NCBI RefSeq assembly: GCF_026262505.1
Contig: NC_067203.1
Span: forward strand, 3,348,001 to 3,412,000
Origin: Trichomonas vaginalis G3
Taxonomy: Eukaryota; Parabasalia; Trichomonadida; Trichomonadidae
Length of the DNA stretch: 64,000 nucleotides
Reading direction: 5' to 3'
Shown: one piece after another, positions 39,917 through 48,921 of the stretch
Layout of the letters: each line of letters starts with the position of its first letter
Numbering within the stretch: position 1 is the first letter of the stretch
Translations under genes and position numbers: made by a program
Notes under the pieces: generated by a model
What the model saw: only the letters and a program-made list of their open reading frames with translations
What the model was told of the DNA's origin: nothing
Database searches by the model: none

Positions 39917-40184
39917 ATGACTCAGACAAGCCCTACGGACAAGACCCAAGGTGTCATAGATGTTGAAGCATTGAAGAAAGAAATTCGTGAGCAAATTTTA
40001 TCCGAACTGAAGGAACAAAAACAAGAACAAAAGCCAGAGAGACCAAAGAGAAAACTTAGTGAAAAACAACTAGCTGCATTAGCTGCTGGAAGAAGAAGAA
40101 CCCACGTTTGCTGGCAAAAAAAGCTAGAGAAGAAGCAAAAGCAAAGGAAGCAAAAGCAAAGAAGCTGAAGCAAAGAAAGAGTAA
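39917..40184 (+). pseudogene. Lysine/glutamate-rich small protein (E2 copy, broken)
   Basis: Counterpart of 28226-28486. The N-terminal MTQTSPTDKTQGVIDVEALK and central RPKRKLSEKQLAALAAGR are kept. Confidence 0.55.
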
Positions 40185-40208
40185 ATGGTTTATTTTTATC
40201 CGAACTAA

Positions 40209-41065
40209 ATGTATAGACAAATACCTTTATCTGTTGCGTTCAGTAGTGAAAACCCTGACGTCAAAATAAAGGGAACAGAGTAACGTTTAAGTTTCCAACA
40301 GACTGGATTGTGAACATAAATGAAGAGAAGTACATTGGCATAACATCTATGTATATAACACGTGCTTTCAGAAAGGTTGACTTTATACTTCAAGTCGAGA
40401 TAGAAAATGACGAACAGTCTTTAAGCGCCCAAAACATTCACATATACAAATACTTTAAAGACGATACAACATTGTTGCAATGTATGATTTCATTTAATGA
40501 GATGTTCGAGAAAAAGTTCAACATTGAAGTACAAACTTTACAGCCTTTACGTGAGTTTCTTGCACAACTGAAAGAAGAAGGTAGTCAGCCACAACTTATA
40601 GACTTTCATTATGAATTTAATGAAAATGAAGATGGAACTCATGACTGTCAATTCATTGTATTCTCACCATTCAATGAAGTCGCTAAAAGAAAAAAAATCC
40701 ATTACGTATAAGATTTCAAATCTCCGAACCAAGTGATGATTTTAAGAATGTTTTCAATTATGATGCAATGCTTCCGAGGAAAAATGAATTTTCAAAGATT
40801 GTAACACCTGGCATTTGGGATAGAAAGCAAGCAATATTATATTCAAACTTAAGCCAAAGGAGTTGAAAATGAGTTCATTGGTCATACAAGAACTTCACCA
40901 CTTCCTAACCCTAAATACTATAAATTAACTGGCTTCAATCGTGAGTTTTGGATAGACATGTTCTCCACTCATGACCATAAATGTCCAGTGTTCTTGCCTC
41001 CAGACCATAAGGACTGTCTCTACATTGAAGCACAACTCTTAAACTCTACCATCGCAGTATTGTAA
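40209..41065 (+). pseudogene. Probable minor virion protein (E2 copy, broken)
   Basis: Counterpart of the open gene 27344-28201; long stretches remain open. It converges with PolB across a repeat-bearing spacer (41066-41169). Confidence 0.6.
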
Positions 41066-41142
41066 AATCTACGCTAGCTTTATTTTTATCACGAATGACC
41101 TCATTCATGACCTCATTCATGACCTCATTGCTGACAAAAAAA

Positions 41143-41163
41143 GCCGCACGGCAAGGGCGAAGC
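41143..41163 (+). repeat. Double-hairpin mini-insert H11
   Basis: GCCGCACGGC, spacer aa, GGGCGAAGC, followed by atgacc. The E1 counterpart at 27234-27250 lacks it, so this intergenic site is filled only in E2. Confidence 0.7.
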
Positions 41164-41169
41164 ATGACC

Positions 41170-44100
41170 TCAGAACTTCAACTTACGAATAAAGCTTGTT
41201 TTAGTCGTTATTGAAAAGTTGAACTTTTCAGCAAAGCAAGGTTGACATGACTTACATAAGTCGAATGCAATCTCTTGACCATCATAAAGTGCTTTGTAAA
41301 GTTTCATTAAACTGAACTCAGAGTCTTTGTCATATGTTCCAACAGGTATGTGAATGTTCTTATCTTCATTGTAATAGCATTGTATAGCTTCAGGAAACAT
41401 TTCATTAGCGGTTAAAGCAATAACATCTTGCTTCACGCCTTTCATTCTGCAGTGAAATGCAACTTCATTTAAATCGTTAGTGAGTAAGTCTATGTAGGTC
41501 TTCTTTCCACAGAAAATACTTTTATAAGCTAAACTTTGTTTTCCAGGTGTTATTTCTGCAAAGTCGCTATGAAATTGACCAAGGTTCTTTCCTATAAGTT
41601 CGCGACCATATCTCTTCTTAAACTCTGCTGCAAGCTTTGGATGTCTTCATTATATAAGTGCATACTGTCGGTATCCTGGTAAAAGATTTGAAGTCCCATG
41701 TCCTCTGCAGTACAGAATACTTCATTCATAATACGTTTTGACATAGACAGAATATTAACACCAAGTGGACAGAAGTTAAAGTGTCTGCAAATGCTTTTCG
41801 TTAGCTTGAAAATAGTTTTATCTGAACCATCCAAACCTTCGAACTTCACTATATGGTTGTAATTTCTTATAGCATATCTTATAGCATCTTTGTCATTTAC
41901 TATGGTTATTTTTGACTCAATAGGAGATAGAATAGTTTTGCCATAAATGCTGTTCAGAATGAGTTTTATAATTTCTTGTAAGGGGTTTCCTTCTTTCTTA
42001 TACTTTAACCTTAACTCAAACAACTTCTTTACTTCATCTCTTATTCTCATATCTCTGTTTCCATCGTAATAGTATCCTTGCAACACTTCACATTTGACAC
42101 CTTGATATTTTATGAGGTCTTGTAATGTTATATGGTCAACATACATGAGACAGCAAGTGTTTGAACTTCTTGGAACGTTAAGTTCTGGATTTAGTTCAGG
42201 GTCGCAAACTATTAAATGAAAGTGTCTGGGTATACCAATCTCTGTTATCTTAATGAGAACAAAGAAGCCAGACATAAACTTTTCACCAATGGGTTCCTTT
42301 TGGTCATCATCGAATAAATGTCTCATGAGATACTCTGTGCTTAACATCTCCTCCTTCAATACTTTTGGAATACCTTCTAAAGTATAAAGTCTTGCTATAG
42401 CTGAAGGATATAATGAAACAGTGTCGAAGTCAGCAATGAGTTTCTTTTTGCTCTTTTTGTTTCATGTTATCTGACAACATACATCTTCCACCTTGAATGC
42501 ATCTCGAAATAAATTCTCTTGGTTTATTTGAGAGGTCATAAAGATTTCCATTCGGGAAGTATACTCTGTTCTCAAACAATTTGTTAGCAATAGAACAAAT
42601 ACTAACGTAGTCATAAACGTTTAAATCAAACTCTTTCAATAAGTCATTGCGGAACTTTACAAAACCTTCTCTTAAAATTCTTACATCTTGTTTGCAGTAA
42701 AACGTGCTATATTTTTCTAAGTCGAAGTGGTTTTCATCTATTCTGCAACCTTTGATGGAATCTATGTTCTTCATAAATGTATCTGCATCATGGATAAACT
42801 TACATGCTTCAGAAATGACACCAGTTCTGTTGTCATTTGCTAACAAAACACTGCTGTAGTAGTTATATGGAAATACTTCTTTCGGTCCTGTTTGTAAGTT
42901 AAACATAGCAGGAAATAGTTTAAGCTTCTTATTTATAACACTGTAAGAGTCTTTTATAATAATTGCCCGTCCTTTATATAAACCAGTTATTTGCATTGTT
43001 CGTGAACCTTTAATGATGGGAGTTCCTTTCACTTCTGTCATGTGTCTTAAGATGAAGTTTATGTCATAACTGAGGTTGTGAAATATATTAAACTCTTGTC
43101 AGGAAGTCTTTCCAAAAATTCTGTTGCACAGTTTTGACCCCAAATGCTTTCACTAACTGAACCATCTTCACTGTCATAACAGATGTTAAAAGCTTTATGA
43201 AAGCCATCCGTACTACACTCAAAGTCAGCAAAGAAAACGTGCTCAGGTATGAATTTACATTTAGCTTTATTTACTTCTTTTGACTCTGCTTTCTTCTTCA
43301 GTTGTACACAATACTTTGGAGCATATGTCAAATCTTTAAATGGTGCAAGGTTCTGTTTATATAAGTCAGTAGTATATGTGAAAAGTTCTCCATAAGAAAT
43401 AGGTTCGAAATATTTGCACTCCCACAATGTTTTCATAACATCCCATAACGGTGTTGTTCTATCATAACGAACTACATATTTATCTTCTCTCTTTGTATAA
43501 ATCTTCATCTGTTTCTCAATGTTCATTCCACCACACTTGAGATTTCTATATAGTTCGAATGAATATGTTGTCATTGGAATCTTTCATTTAGCATGTAGTG
43601 GTCTTCAACAAGAAGTAAGTCAATAGTTCTAACAGTTTCGCATTCTTTTGGTATATATCTCTTTATTTCATTATGTCTTGAGTCATTGAAATAACCAATG
43701 GTAACATTAAATGCTATACCTGTTGCGTCAGAAATTTCTTGTACTTTACTTTGAGGAAAGTCTCTAACACGAATGACTTCTCTCATGTGGTCAATAGTTT
43801 CTTCATTTACTCCAGCCTGAATGCAAGCATAAACGAAACAATTGTCTTCTGTCATAAGTGTTGCAGTTCTTTTGTTCAGTTCATTGAAGATTTGGTAGCG
43901 TTCAAGATTTATAGGTAATGTGCAAAGATACTTCCAGAACTGACCGCTTCTCTTCTTATAAAACTTCTTTTCACCATTATCTTTCCAAAGCATCTATTCT
44001 TGTTTTTCCTGTTTGCTTAAGCTTCAAAATGGCTTTCTGTCATTTGTCAGTGTGCTTTCATCTCTATATGGTCTCTTTTTTGGTTTGCCTTTCTTTACAT

Positions 44101-44931
44101 CTGACATCGTTAAGCCTTCATATTCTGTTAAATCATACATCTTTATTTCGGTAAGATTCTTTATGTTTGTCAAGAAGAAGTCATAGTGCATTTCAACAAT
44201 ACCTGCAGCATTTGCTTCTATCTCTGATATAAAGTTCTCCTTCAAGAGCTGATGTAGTAATGTTCCAATATTATTGAGGTTTAACGTAGAACATTCATAC
44301 TTTCCACCAAGTTTATAACATACCATCCATCTCTGTTGTGAGTTTATTTTAATTTTCTCTAAGAGTCTCATGAAAACCTTACCAAAATGTTTGTGTAAGT
44401 AGTCTCTGTTTGGTTCATCTAAAGCTTCGATGTTAAAGTCAATGAGTCTATTGCCTGACTTCACATTTCTCTTCCTATTCTCTTCATCTTTCTTTAACCA
44501 TCTCTCACCTTCTTTTGGTTTGTCGTCAATGGAACGAATGACATCGTTAGCTTTGCGAACTTGTTCTATAGCACTTTTAAACATCTCTCTTCTCTGTTGT
44601 TTCAGTGTGTCATCTCTCTTTCGTGTTTCACCAACGTTTGCATTTGTTATGTCAAACATTTCTCTTCTTACTTCATGAGGTATTGAACGTCTATGATATA
44701 AGTCAATAGCAATGTCATTTAAAGGAAATGCTCTTGCATGGACTTCGTCCTCGCCGCGTTGCGGCTTTATGAACTCATGAATTCTATCATAACTTATTGC
44801 ACCATTGTAGTCATTGAGATGTCAGCGAGTGCTTTTTTGTTTGTTGCGTAATGCTTTGCAACATCTATATTAGCTTCTGTAAGAAGTTGTTTTATTTCCG
44901 AGTGTTCTAACTTAGACAACTTCCGATACAT
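41170..44931 (-). pseudogene. Protein-primed family-B DNA polymerase, E2 copy (broken)
   Basis: Same plan as 23460-27234: the N-terminal helical region, NCFVYAC...EDHYML segment, FADFECSTDG exonuclease motif (about 43230), SLYPS palm motif A (about 42410), LILNSIYGKT (about 41960) and YQDTDSMHL (about 41670). It carries several breaks but fewer than E1. The start is shared with E1, 90 bp from the divergent gene at 45022 across an A/T-rich promoter gap. Confidence 0.88.
44740..44765 (-). repeat. Double-hairpin mini-insert H3' in PolB (E2)
   Basis: Minus-strand GCCGCAACGCGGC, GA, GGACGAAGTCC, identical to E1 at 23626-23651. This insertion therefore predates the split of E1 and E2. Confidence 0.85.
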
Positions 44932-45021
44932 CTTTAGTAGGAAATAAAAAAATATTTTTTGAAAAAATTAGATTACATTTTTTTAAGTTATTTTTCAAAA
45001 TAATTTAATATTTTTATTTTA

Positions 45022-45495
45022 ATGAAACACATGCAAGATTGCAAGTTCTTTTCATACAATGCTCTCGCTACTGCCATCAAGAATGAGTTCAATGGTGCTT
45101 CAAACGTTAATGTTATCTTTAACAAGAAGTTTGTGAAAGAATCTAAGTTTGGTCAGTATGTCAGACCATTAGCTATTGTCATTGACCGCAAACGTTATAC
45201 TTCACAAGAGTTAGCAGTAGTTTTGAAACAAAAGGGTTTCTTCGTGAATGTCAAAGATACTCATTATACTGTTATAAAGAACTCCAACATTGACTTCTTC
45301 AGTATTGCTATGAATCTTTCCGAACAGAAAGAATATAAGAAGGGTGAAACAAATGTGAAATATTATCCTTCATCTCTGAAGACAATAACGAACAAAGATG
45401 TTATACAAAAGTTCTTACCAAAGGTTGAAGAAGCTTCTATTGACATTGACGAAGGAAGTGAAATGGTTGAAGAAATTGACCCTGAAGCTATTTAA
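45022..45495 (+). CDS. Hypothetical protein, 157 aa, next to PolB
   Basis: MKHMQDCKFFSYNALATAIK, a basic central part (VIFNKKFVKESKFGQYVRPL, VIDRKRYTSQELAVVLKQK) and an acidic C-terminus (SIDIDEGSEMVEEIDPEAI). It is divergent from PolB with a shared 90-bp promoter gap, so it is probably a replication-phase gene; a DNA-binding or terminal-protein-like role is speculation. The family is unknown. It is open here and broken in E1. Confidence 0.65.
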   Translation: MKHMQDCKFFSYNALATAIKNEFNGASNVNVIFNKKFVKESKFGQYVRPLAIVIDRKRYTSQELAVVLKQKGFFVNVKDTHYTVIKNSNIDFFSIAMNLSEQKEYKKGETNVKYYPSSLKTITNKDVIQKFLPKVEEASIDIDEGSEMVEEIDPEAI

Positions 45496-45576
45496 CCAAA
45501 AATATATTTTTGGTGAAGAGGTGAGATGTCACCTGTTTTTTCACCTCATTCTCTCTTCGTTAATGTTGTCGTGACT

Positions 45577-46404
45577 TCATTCTTCCTCTTTGAAGTTATC
45601 GAAATATTCTGTTATTTTTTCCTTCAGTAGCGGCAAGTCTTCTTTGAAGGTAAGTATTGTGCAACCTTTGATGTCATAGTGTGTTTGAGGAAGAGTATTT
45701 TTGACAATTTCTTTTATTTGCTCATTCGGTGTCATTGAAATCGGTAAGTTTTCACGATAGAACCAGTTTCTGTCAGATTTGTAAATCTTAGCAAGGTCAT
45801 AAAAGCTTTTGTTGTTTCTTCTGACTAAATGCAACATAACCATATCTTTATCTTCTTCATTCTCCATCTCTTCAGCGTAAATCATATACTTATAACTCTT
45901 TTCCTTTCCTTTTGGTACTGAACGTGGTATTCTTTTCTGTATGCTTTTGTCTTTGGATTCAATGACTTCATCTTTTGCTTGAAGTTTCTTTTCCATCTCT
46001 CCACGTTCTGCTTTATATAGTTCATCTAACATCATGAAAATATAACAAGCATAACGAGGTGAAGCCCACATTGCTACAGCATTTACTAAAAGTCTATGAA
46101 CATAATAACCTTTCAAACCAGGAGCCAAATTCTTGCGATTTTCGTACGGAATCTCTTCCCTCGGTTTTCCGAGGGAAGCAATCATATGAGGAAATTCTTC
46201 TAAAAGTTCTTTTGCCTGTTGGTTTTCAAACCAATGATATGCTTGCTTTGTAGAACGAAGAGCGTTCATTATACTTTGCATTTGATACATGTCGTCTTTG
46301 ACCGAACGAATGAGTCTCAATTGTTTGTTATACTGTATGTACTCGTATTCTTCATTTATGGCTTCATGAACGATAGCAGTTGTTGTGTTCTCTAATGTTG
46401 ACAT
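45577..46404 (-). CDS. KilA-N/DUF3627-like regulator, 275 aa
   Basis: N-terminal KilA-N/MSV199-like domain (SIMNALRSTKQAYHWFENQQ ... GYYVHRLLVNAVAMWASPRY ... IFMMLDELYKAE). A coiled linker (KKLQAKDEVIESKDKSIQKR) follows, then a C-terminal domain like DUF3627 of iridovirus/ascovirus KilA-N proteins (VMLHLVRRNNKSFYDLAKIY, NLPISMTPNEQIKEIVKNTL). Likely a DNA-binding regulator expressed early. It converges on 45022-45495 across a palindromic spacer. The upstream block matches other KilA-N promoters. A perfect hairpin CCCTCGG..CCGAGGG lies within the gene in both copies. Confidence 0.8.
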   Translation of the reverse strand: MSTLENTTTAIVHEAINEEYEYIQYNKQLRLIRSVKDDMYQMQSIMNALRSTKQAYHWFENQQAKELLEEFPHMIASLGKPREEIPYENRKNLAPGLKGYYVHRLLVNAVAMWASPRYACYIFMMLDELYKAERGEMEKKLQAKDEVIESKDKSIQKRIPRSVPKGKEKSYKYMIYAEEMENEEDKDMVMLHLVRRNNKSFYDLAKIYKSDRNWFYRENLPISMTPNEQIKEIVKNTLPQTHYDIKGCTILTFKEDLPLLKEKITEYFDNFKEEE

Positions 46405-46470
46405 TACTGTTCTTACATACAGGATAAAAAAATAAATAAAATAAAAACTAACTTTATTTTTTCTGAGATA
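46405..46470 (-). promoter_or_regulatory. Promoter block before KilA-N/DUF3627 gene (E2)
   Basis: On the minus strand: AAAATAAAGTTAGTTTTTAT, an A/T run, then TGTATGTAAGAACAGTAATG at the start. The opposite side (46480-46511) leads into the 124-aa gene with 'tttatcctgtatgaaATG', so the spacer probably serves both genes. Confidence 0.55.
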
Positions 46471-46511
46471 AACACTATTTCTTCACAACATTAAATTTTA
46501 TCCTGTATGAA

Positions 46512-46886
46512 ATGACTTTAAAAAGATTATTGACTGACTTCGAATACTATCTCATTGACGCACTGACAGACCCTCAAAACTGTGTTGAAAGTTCTTTAAG
46601 CTTTAAGATTGAAGGTACGACGCATTTTGTCTTCACTTACGTATTGAAAGAATATGACCGTTATCATAACGAAGTGAATCAAACACTAATAAAATTTGTA
46701 GATAAAAAATTGGTTAACAATGAATATTTTAAACGTGAAGACCCAAACACTGCTGGAGATGATGAAGAATACAGACAAGTTATTGAAAAAAATAACGCAA
46801 GATTAGATGCAATAGAAAAGAAGTTTAATGAATGTCTTACAAACACGTATGAATATCTTATGCAGTGGGAAGCCAGATGGAAATAA
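46512..46886 (+). CDS. Accessory hypothetical protein, 124 aa (E2 only)
   Basis: MTLKRLLTDFEYYLIDALTD..., mostly helical, with the acidic/polar segment KREDPNTAGDDEEYRQVIEK and ending YEYLMQWEARWK. It has no counterpart in E1. Divergent from the KilA-N/DUF3627 gene. No family is recognised. Confidence 0.55.
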   Translation: MTLKRLLTDFEYYLIDALTDPQNCVESSLSFKIEGTTHFVFTYVLKEYDRYHNEVNQTLIKFVDKKLVNNEYFKREDPNTAGDDEEYRQVIEKNNARLDAIEKKFNECLTNTYEYLMQWEARWK

Positions 46887-46927
46887 ATTTACGTCAAATA
46901 TGCAATTTATAAAATCTTATGTCGACA

Positions 46928-47006
46928 GGCTACGTAGCACAGTGGTCTAAGGTGGTGTTATGGAGGGGTCAAGGTCTGTGGTTCGAACCGCGACAGCGCC
47001 GTATTT
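46928..47006 (+). ncRNA. tRNA-like Pol III unit (boxes A and B, T-run)
   Basis: Box A TAGCACAGTGG (46935-46945) fits the consensus TRGYNNANNNG. Box B GGTTCGAACC (46980-46989) lies 45 bp downstream, the normal tRNA spacing. A tttt terminator follows at about 47004. A three-bp D stem and a T stem using wobble pairs can be drawn, but the acceptor and anticodon arms pair poorly and no convincing anticodon is seen. It is thus a degenerate tRNA or a tRNA-like Pol III transcript carried in E2. Confidence 0.4.
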
Positions 47007-47066
47007 TCTTATTTTCTTTGTTTGTCTTGTTTGTCGTGAATAAAAAGTGTCATAAAAGTGCTCTAT

Positions 47067-47140
47067 CTTCCACGGGAATAAATAAAAAATTTACTTTATT
47101 TCTTCTTTATTTCTTCTTTATTTCTTTGTTCCCGTGGAAG
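47067..47140. repeat. Inverted repeat with 12-bp arms
   Basis: CTTCCACGGGAA (47067-47078) and TTCCCGTGGAAG (47129-47140) flank a T/C-rich tract of 'tttatttctt' repeats. It lies in the 595-bp accessory spacer 46887-47481 of E2. Confidence 0.7.
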
Positions 47141-47302
47141 AAGGGTTTTGCTGTTTTTTCTCAGCCGAAATCAATGATTTTTTCATTTTTGGAATCCTTA
47201 GCGAATGAGGAATCTTTTCTCTCGTGGAAGCTTTGACCAAAAATATAATTTAGGTGAAGAGGTGAGATGTCACCTGTTTTTTCACCTGTTTTTTCACCCT
47301 CA

Positions 47303-47330
47303 GCCGCTAAGCGGCGAGACCCAAAGGGTC
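47303..47330 (+). repeat. Double-hairpin mini-insert H5
   Basis: GCCGCTAAGCGGC, spacer GA, GACCCAAAGGGTC, both perfect stems. It sits directly after a 'ttttttcaccctca' end of the repeated palindromic spacer, like H4 at 20940. Confidence 0.8.
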
Positions 47331-47337
47331 TTGACTT

Positions 47338-47412
47338 TGTCATAACTTCTTCGTAAATGCTTTGTCATAACTTCTTCGTAAATGCTTTGTCATAACTTCT
47401 TCGTAAATGACC
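47338..47412. repeat. 25-bp direct repeat, three copies
   Basis: 'gtcataacttcttcgtaaat' is repeated three times at 25-bp spacing, between the hairpin H5 and a second copy of the ggtgaa/tcacct element. Confidence 0.85.
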
Positions 47413-47423
47413 AAAAATATAAT

Positions 47424-47474
47424 TTAGGTGAAGAGGTGAGATGTCACCCGTTTTTTCACCTAATTTTTCACCCC
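47424..47474. terminator. ggtgaa/tcacct intergenic element at 3' end of 321-aa gene
   Basis: 'taggtgaagaggtgagatgt' followed by tcaccc and more tttttcacc. A copy also lies at 47252-47299. It is located where the genes at 46886(+) and 47482(-) converge, supporting a transcript-end role. Confidence 0.45.
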
Positions 47475-47481
47475 AGTTTTT

Positions 47482-48447
47482 TCACAAGCGTTTTACATGA
47501 ATTGTACGATGTATATTTGAAATCCTAAACAGTTTTGTAGCTTCTATTTCTTCGCTGAGGATATCAAAAGTTTTAACAATGCCGAAAGTCTCTTTATATT
47601 TCTTCTTGACGTCAGATAGAAGGAAATCTTCTACTGTTGGATAGTTTTTGTTCAGAAATTCTAACATGTTCATTTTATCTTCTGCTGGCTTTTCTGCTTC
47701 TTTCTTTAAGTCTGCATAGTCGTTTCTCATTCTTTCTATCTCTTTGACTGAGTAGTTATATTTCCTAATTGCTGCCTTACATTTTGAACATTGCGGGTTC
47801 ATTTTTGCGTTATATTCTGAAACCTTACCTGCTAAAACAACTAAGGCGTCAATTGCTCTCTTCATCTCAAACATAGCGGGTCTTATTTGTTCGTTCCATA
47901 CTTTGCCTCTTCTATCTTTATCTCTTATCTGCCATACACATTCAGCAACTAACGAAACAAAGTTGTCGTAGGTCTTAAATTCTTCAGATTTATATATGTC
48001 AGAAATGTTTTTATATACCATGTCGCAATCTTTGTCCATAACTTTATGGTTGCAATGAAAACCAAGGAATTCATAATTTACCTTACGAATGAACTTCTTT
48101 ATTTCTACTGAGTCAGTTGGTTTCACTTCTATTTCATCGAATTCAGGAATAGTGAGTTTTTGTTGTTGGATTTCAGGCAATTTGGGTAAATGGTCAATAA
48201 TGTCCTGCATTTCATAAAGATACTGTTCATTTTCTTCATCTTTCGCACTACAGTCTAAATTATTTGTTAAAAGTTCTTGCTTTATCTTCTGGATTTCTGT
48301 TTCGAAAGTATATGAAGAAGGAATGAAGCTTTTCATTTCTACCAACATTGACGTAGGATTCATGACTAACGAGTTTGGTGCTGTTGTTGTGGACAGAGTC
48401 CCGCCGTTCGCGGCTTGAATTGTTGTTGTGCCGATTGTTGAAATCAT
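47482..48447 (-). CDS. Accessory hypothetical protein, 321 aa (E2 only)
   Basis: The start is taken at MISTIGTTTIQAANGGTLST, just after the conserved promoter block. Helical and charged, with a CxxC pair (NPQCSKCKAAIRKYN), a long coiled segment (YSVKEIERMRNDYADLKKEA) and a basic C-terminus (RISNIHRTIHVKRL). Absent from E1. A double-hairpin insert (48391-48414) encodes NGGTLST-type residues near the N-terminus. No family is recognised; the promoter suggests early expression with the KilA-N genes. Confidence 0.6.
   Translation of the reverse strand: MISTIGTTTIQAANGGTLSTTTAPNSLVMNPTSMLVEMKSFIPSSYTFETEIQKIKQELLTNNLDCSAKDEENEQYLYEMQDIIDHLPKLPEIQQQKLTIPEFDEIEVKPTDSVEIKKFIRKVNYEFLGFHCNHKVMDKDCDMVYKNISDIYKSEEFKTYDNFVSLVAECVWQIRDKDRRGKVWNEQIRPAMFEMKRAIDALVVLAGKVSEYNAKMNPQCSKCKAAIRKYNYSVKEIERMRNDYADLKKEAEKPAEDKMNMLEFLNKNYPTVEDFLLSDVKKKYKETFGIVKTFDILSEEIEATKLFRISNIHRTIHVKRL
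48391..48414 (-). repeat. Double-hairpin mini-insert H6
   Basis: On the minus strand: GCCGCGAACGGC, then GG and GGACTCTGTCC sharing bases. It lies within the N-terminal coding part of the 321-aa accessory gene. Confidence 0.65.
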
Positions 48448-48515
48448 ATCTTTTATACAAAATAAAAAATAAATAAAAATAAAACTAACATTATTTTTGG
48501 TCTTTTGTGAAAATT
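48448..48515 (-). promoter_or_regulatory. Promoter block before 321-aa accessory gene
   Basis: On the minus strand: AAAATAATGTTAGTTTTAT, an A/T run, then 'tttgtataaaagatATG'. It matches the shared block of KilA-N and primase genes. Confidence 0.5.
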
Positions 48516-48575
48516 CATGAAAATTCAAGAGGTGAAAAAACAGGTGAGAAAACAGGTGAAATCTCACCTCTTCAC

Positions 48576-48737
48576 CTAAACATTATTTTTACTGAATTTA
48601 GCAACAAAATGAATGAGGTCAGGATGTATGTTGCTGAATTCATTCATAACACCCTTTGTAAGCTCATAAAATGTTTGTTTTGAGGTCGAGCCACTTTTGG
48701 CTCCACCATATTCTTTCAACCTGAAGCATTTAATATA
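48576..48737 (-). pseudogene. KilA-N gene fragment
   Basis: A short stretch resembles the middle of the 412-1077 KilA-N protein (KSGSTSKQTFYELTKGVMNE, HPDLIHFVAK). It is a remnant only, between two palindromic spacers (48527-48582 and 48786-48838). Confidence 0.6.
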
Positions 48738-48921
48738 TGTAAAAATATATTGTTTTAAAAATAAATTGTTTTCATGAAAATTCATGAGGTGAAAAATTAG
48801 GTGAAAAAACAGGTGACATCTCACCTCTTCACCTAAACATTATTTTTGGTGTAAATTTATGAAAACATTAATAATACATGACTGTTCTCATTCATGTCTG
48901 ATTTACATCTAATGAAAAAGT

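Noticed and set aside
39922-40173. Minus-strand cysteine/phenylalanine-rich frame
   Set aside because: It is the reverse shadow of the lysine-rich gene at 39917-40184.
46153-46176. Hairpin CCCTCGG/CCGAGGG in the KilA-N gene as another mini-insert
   Set aside because: It is a single hairpin present in both copies, without the second stem or an empty site; kept out of the family.
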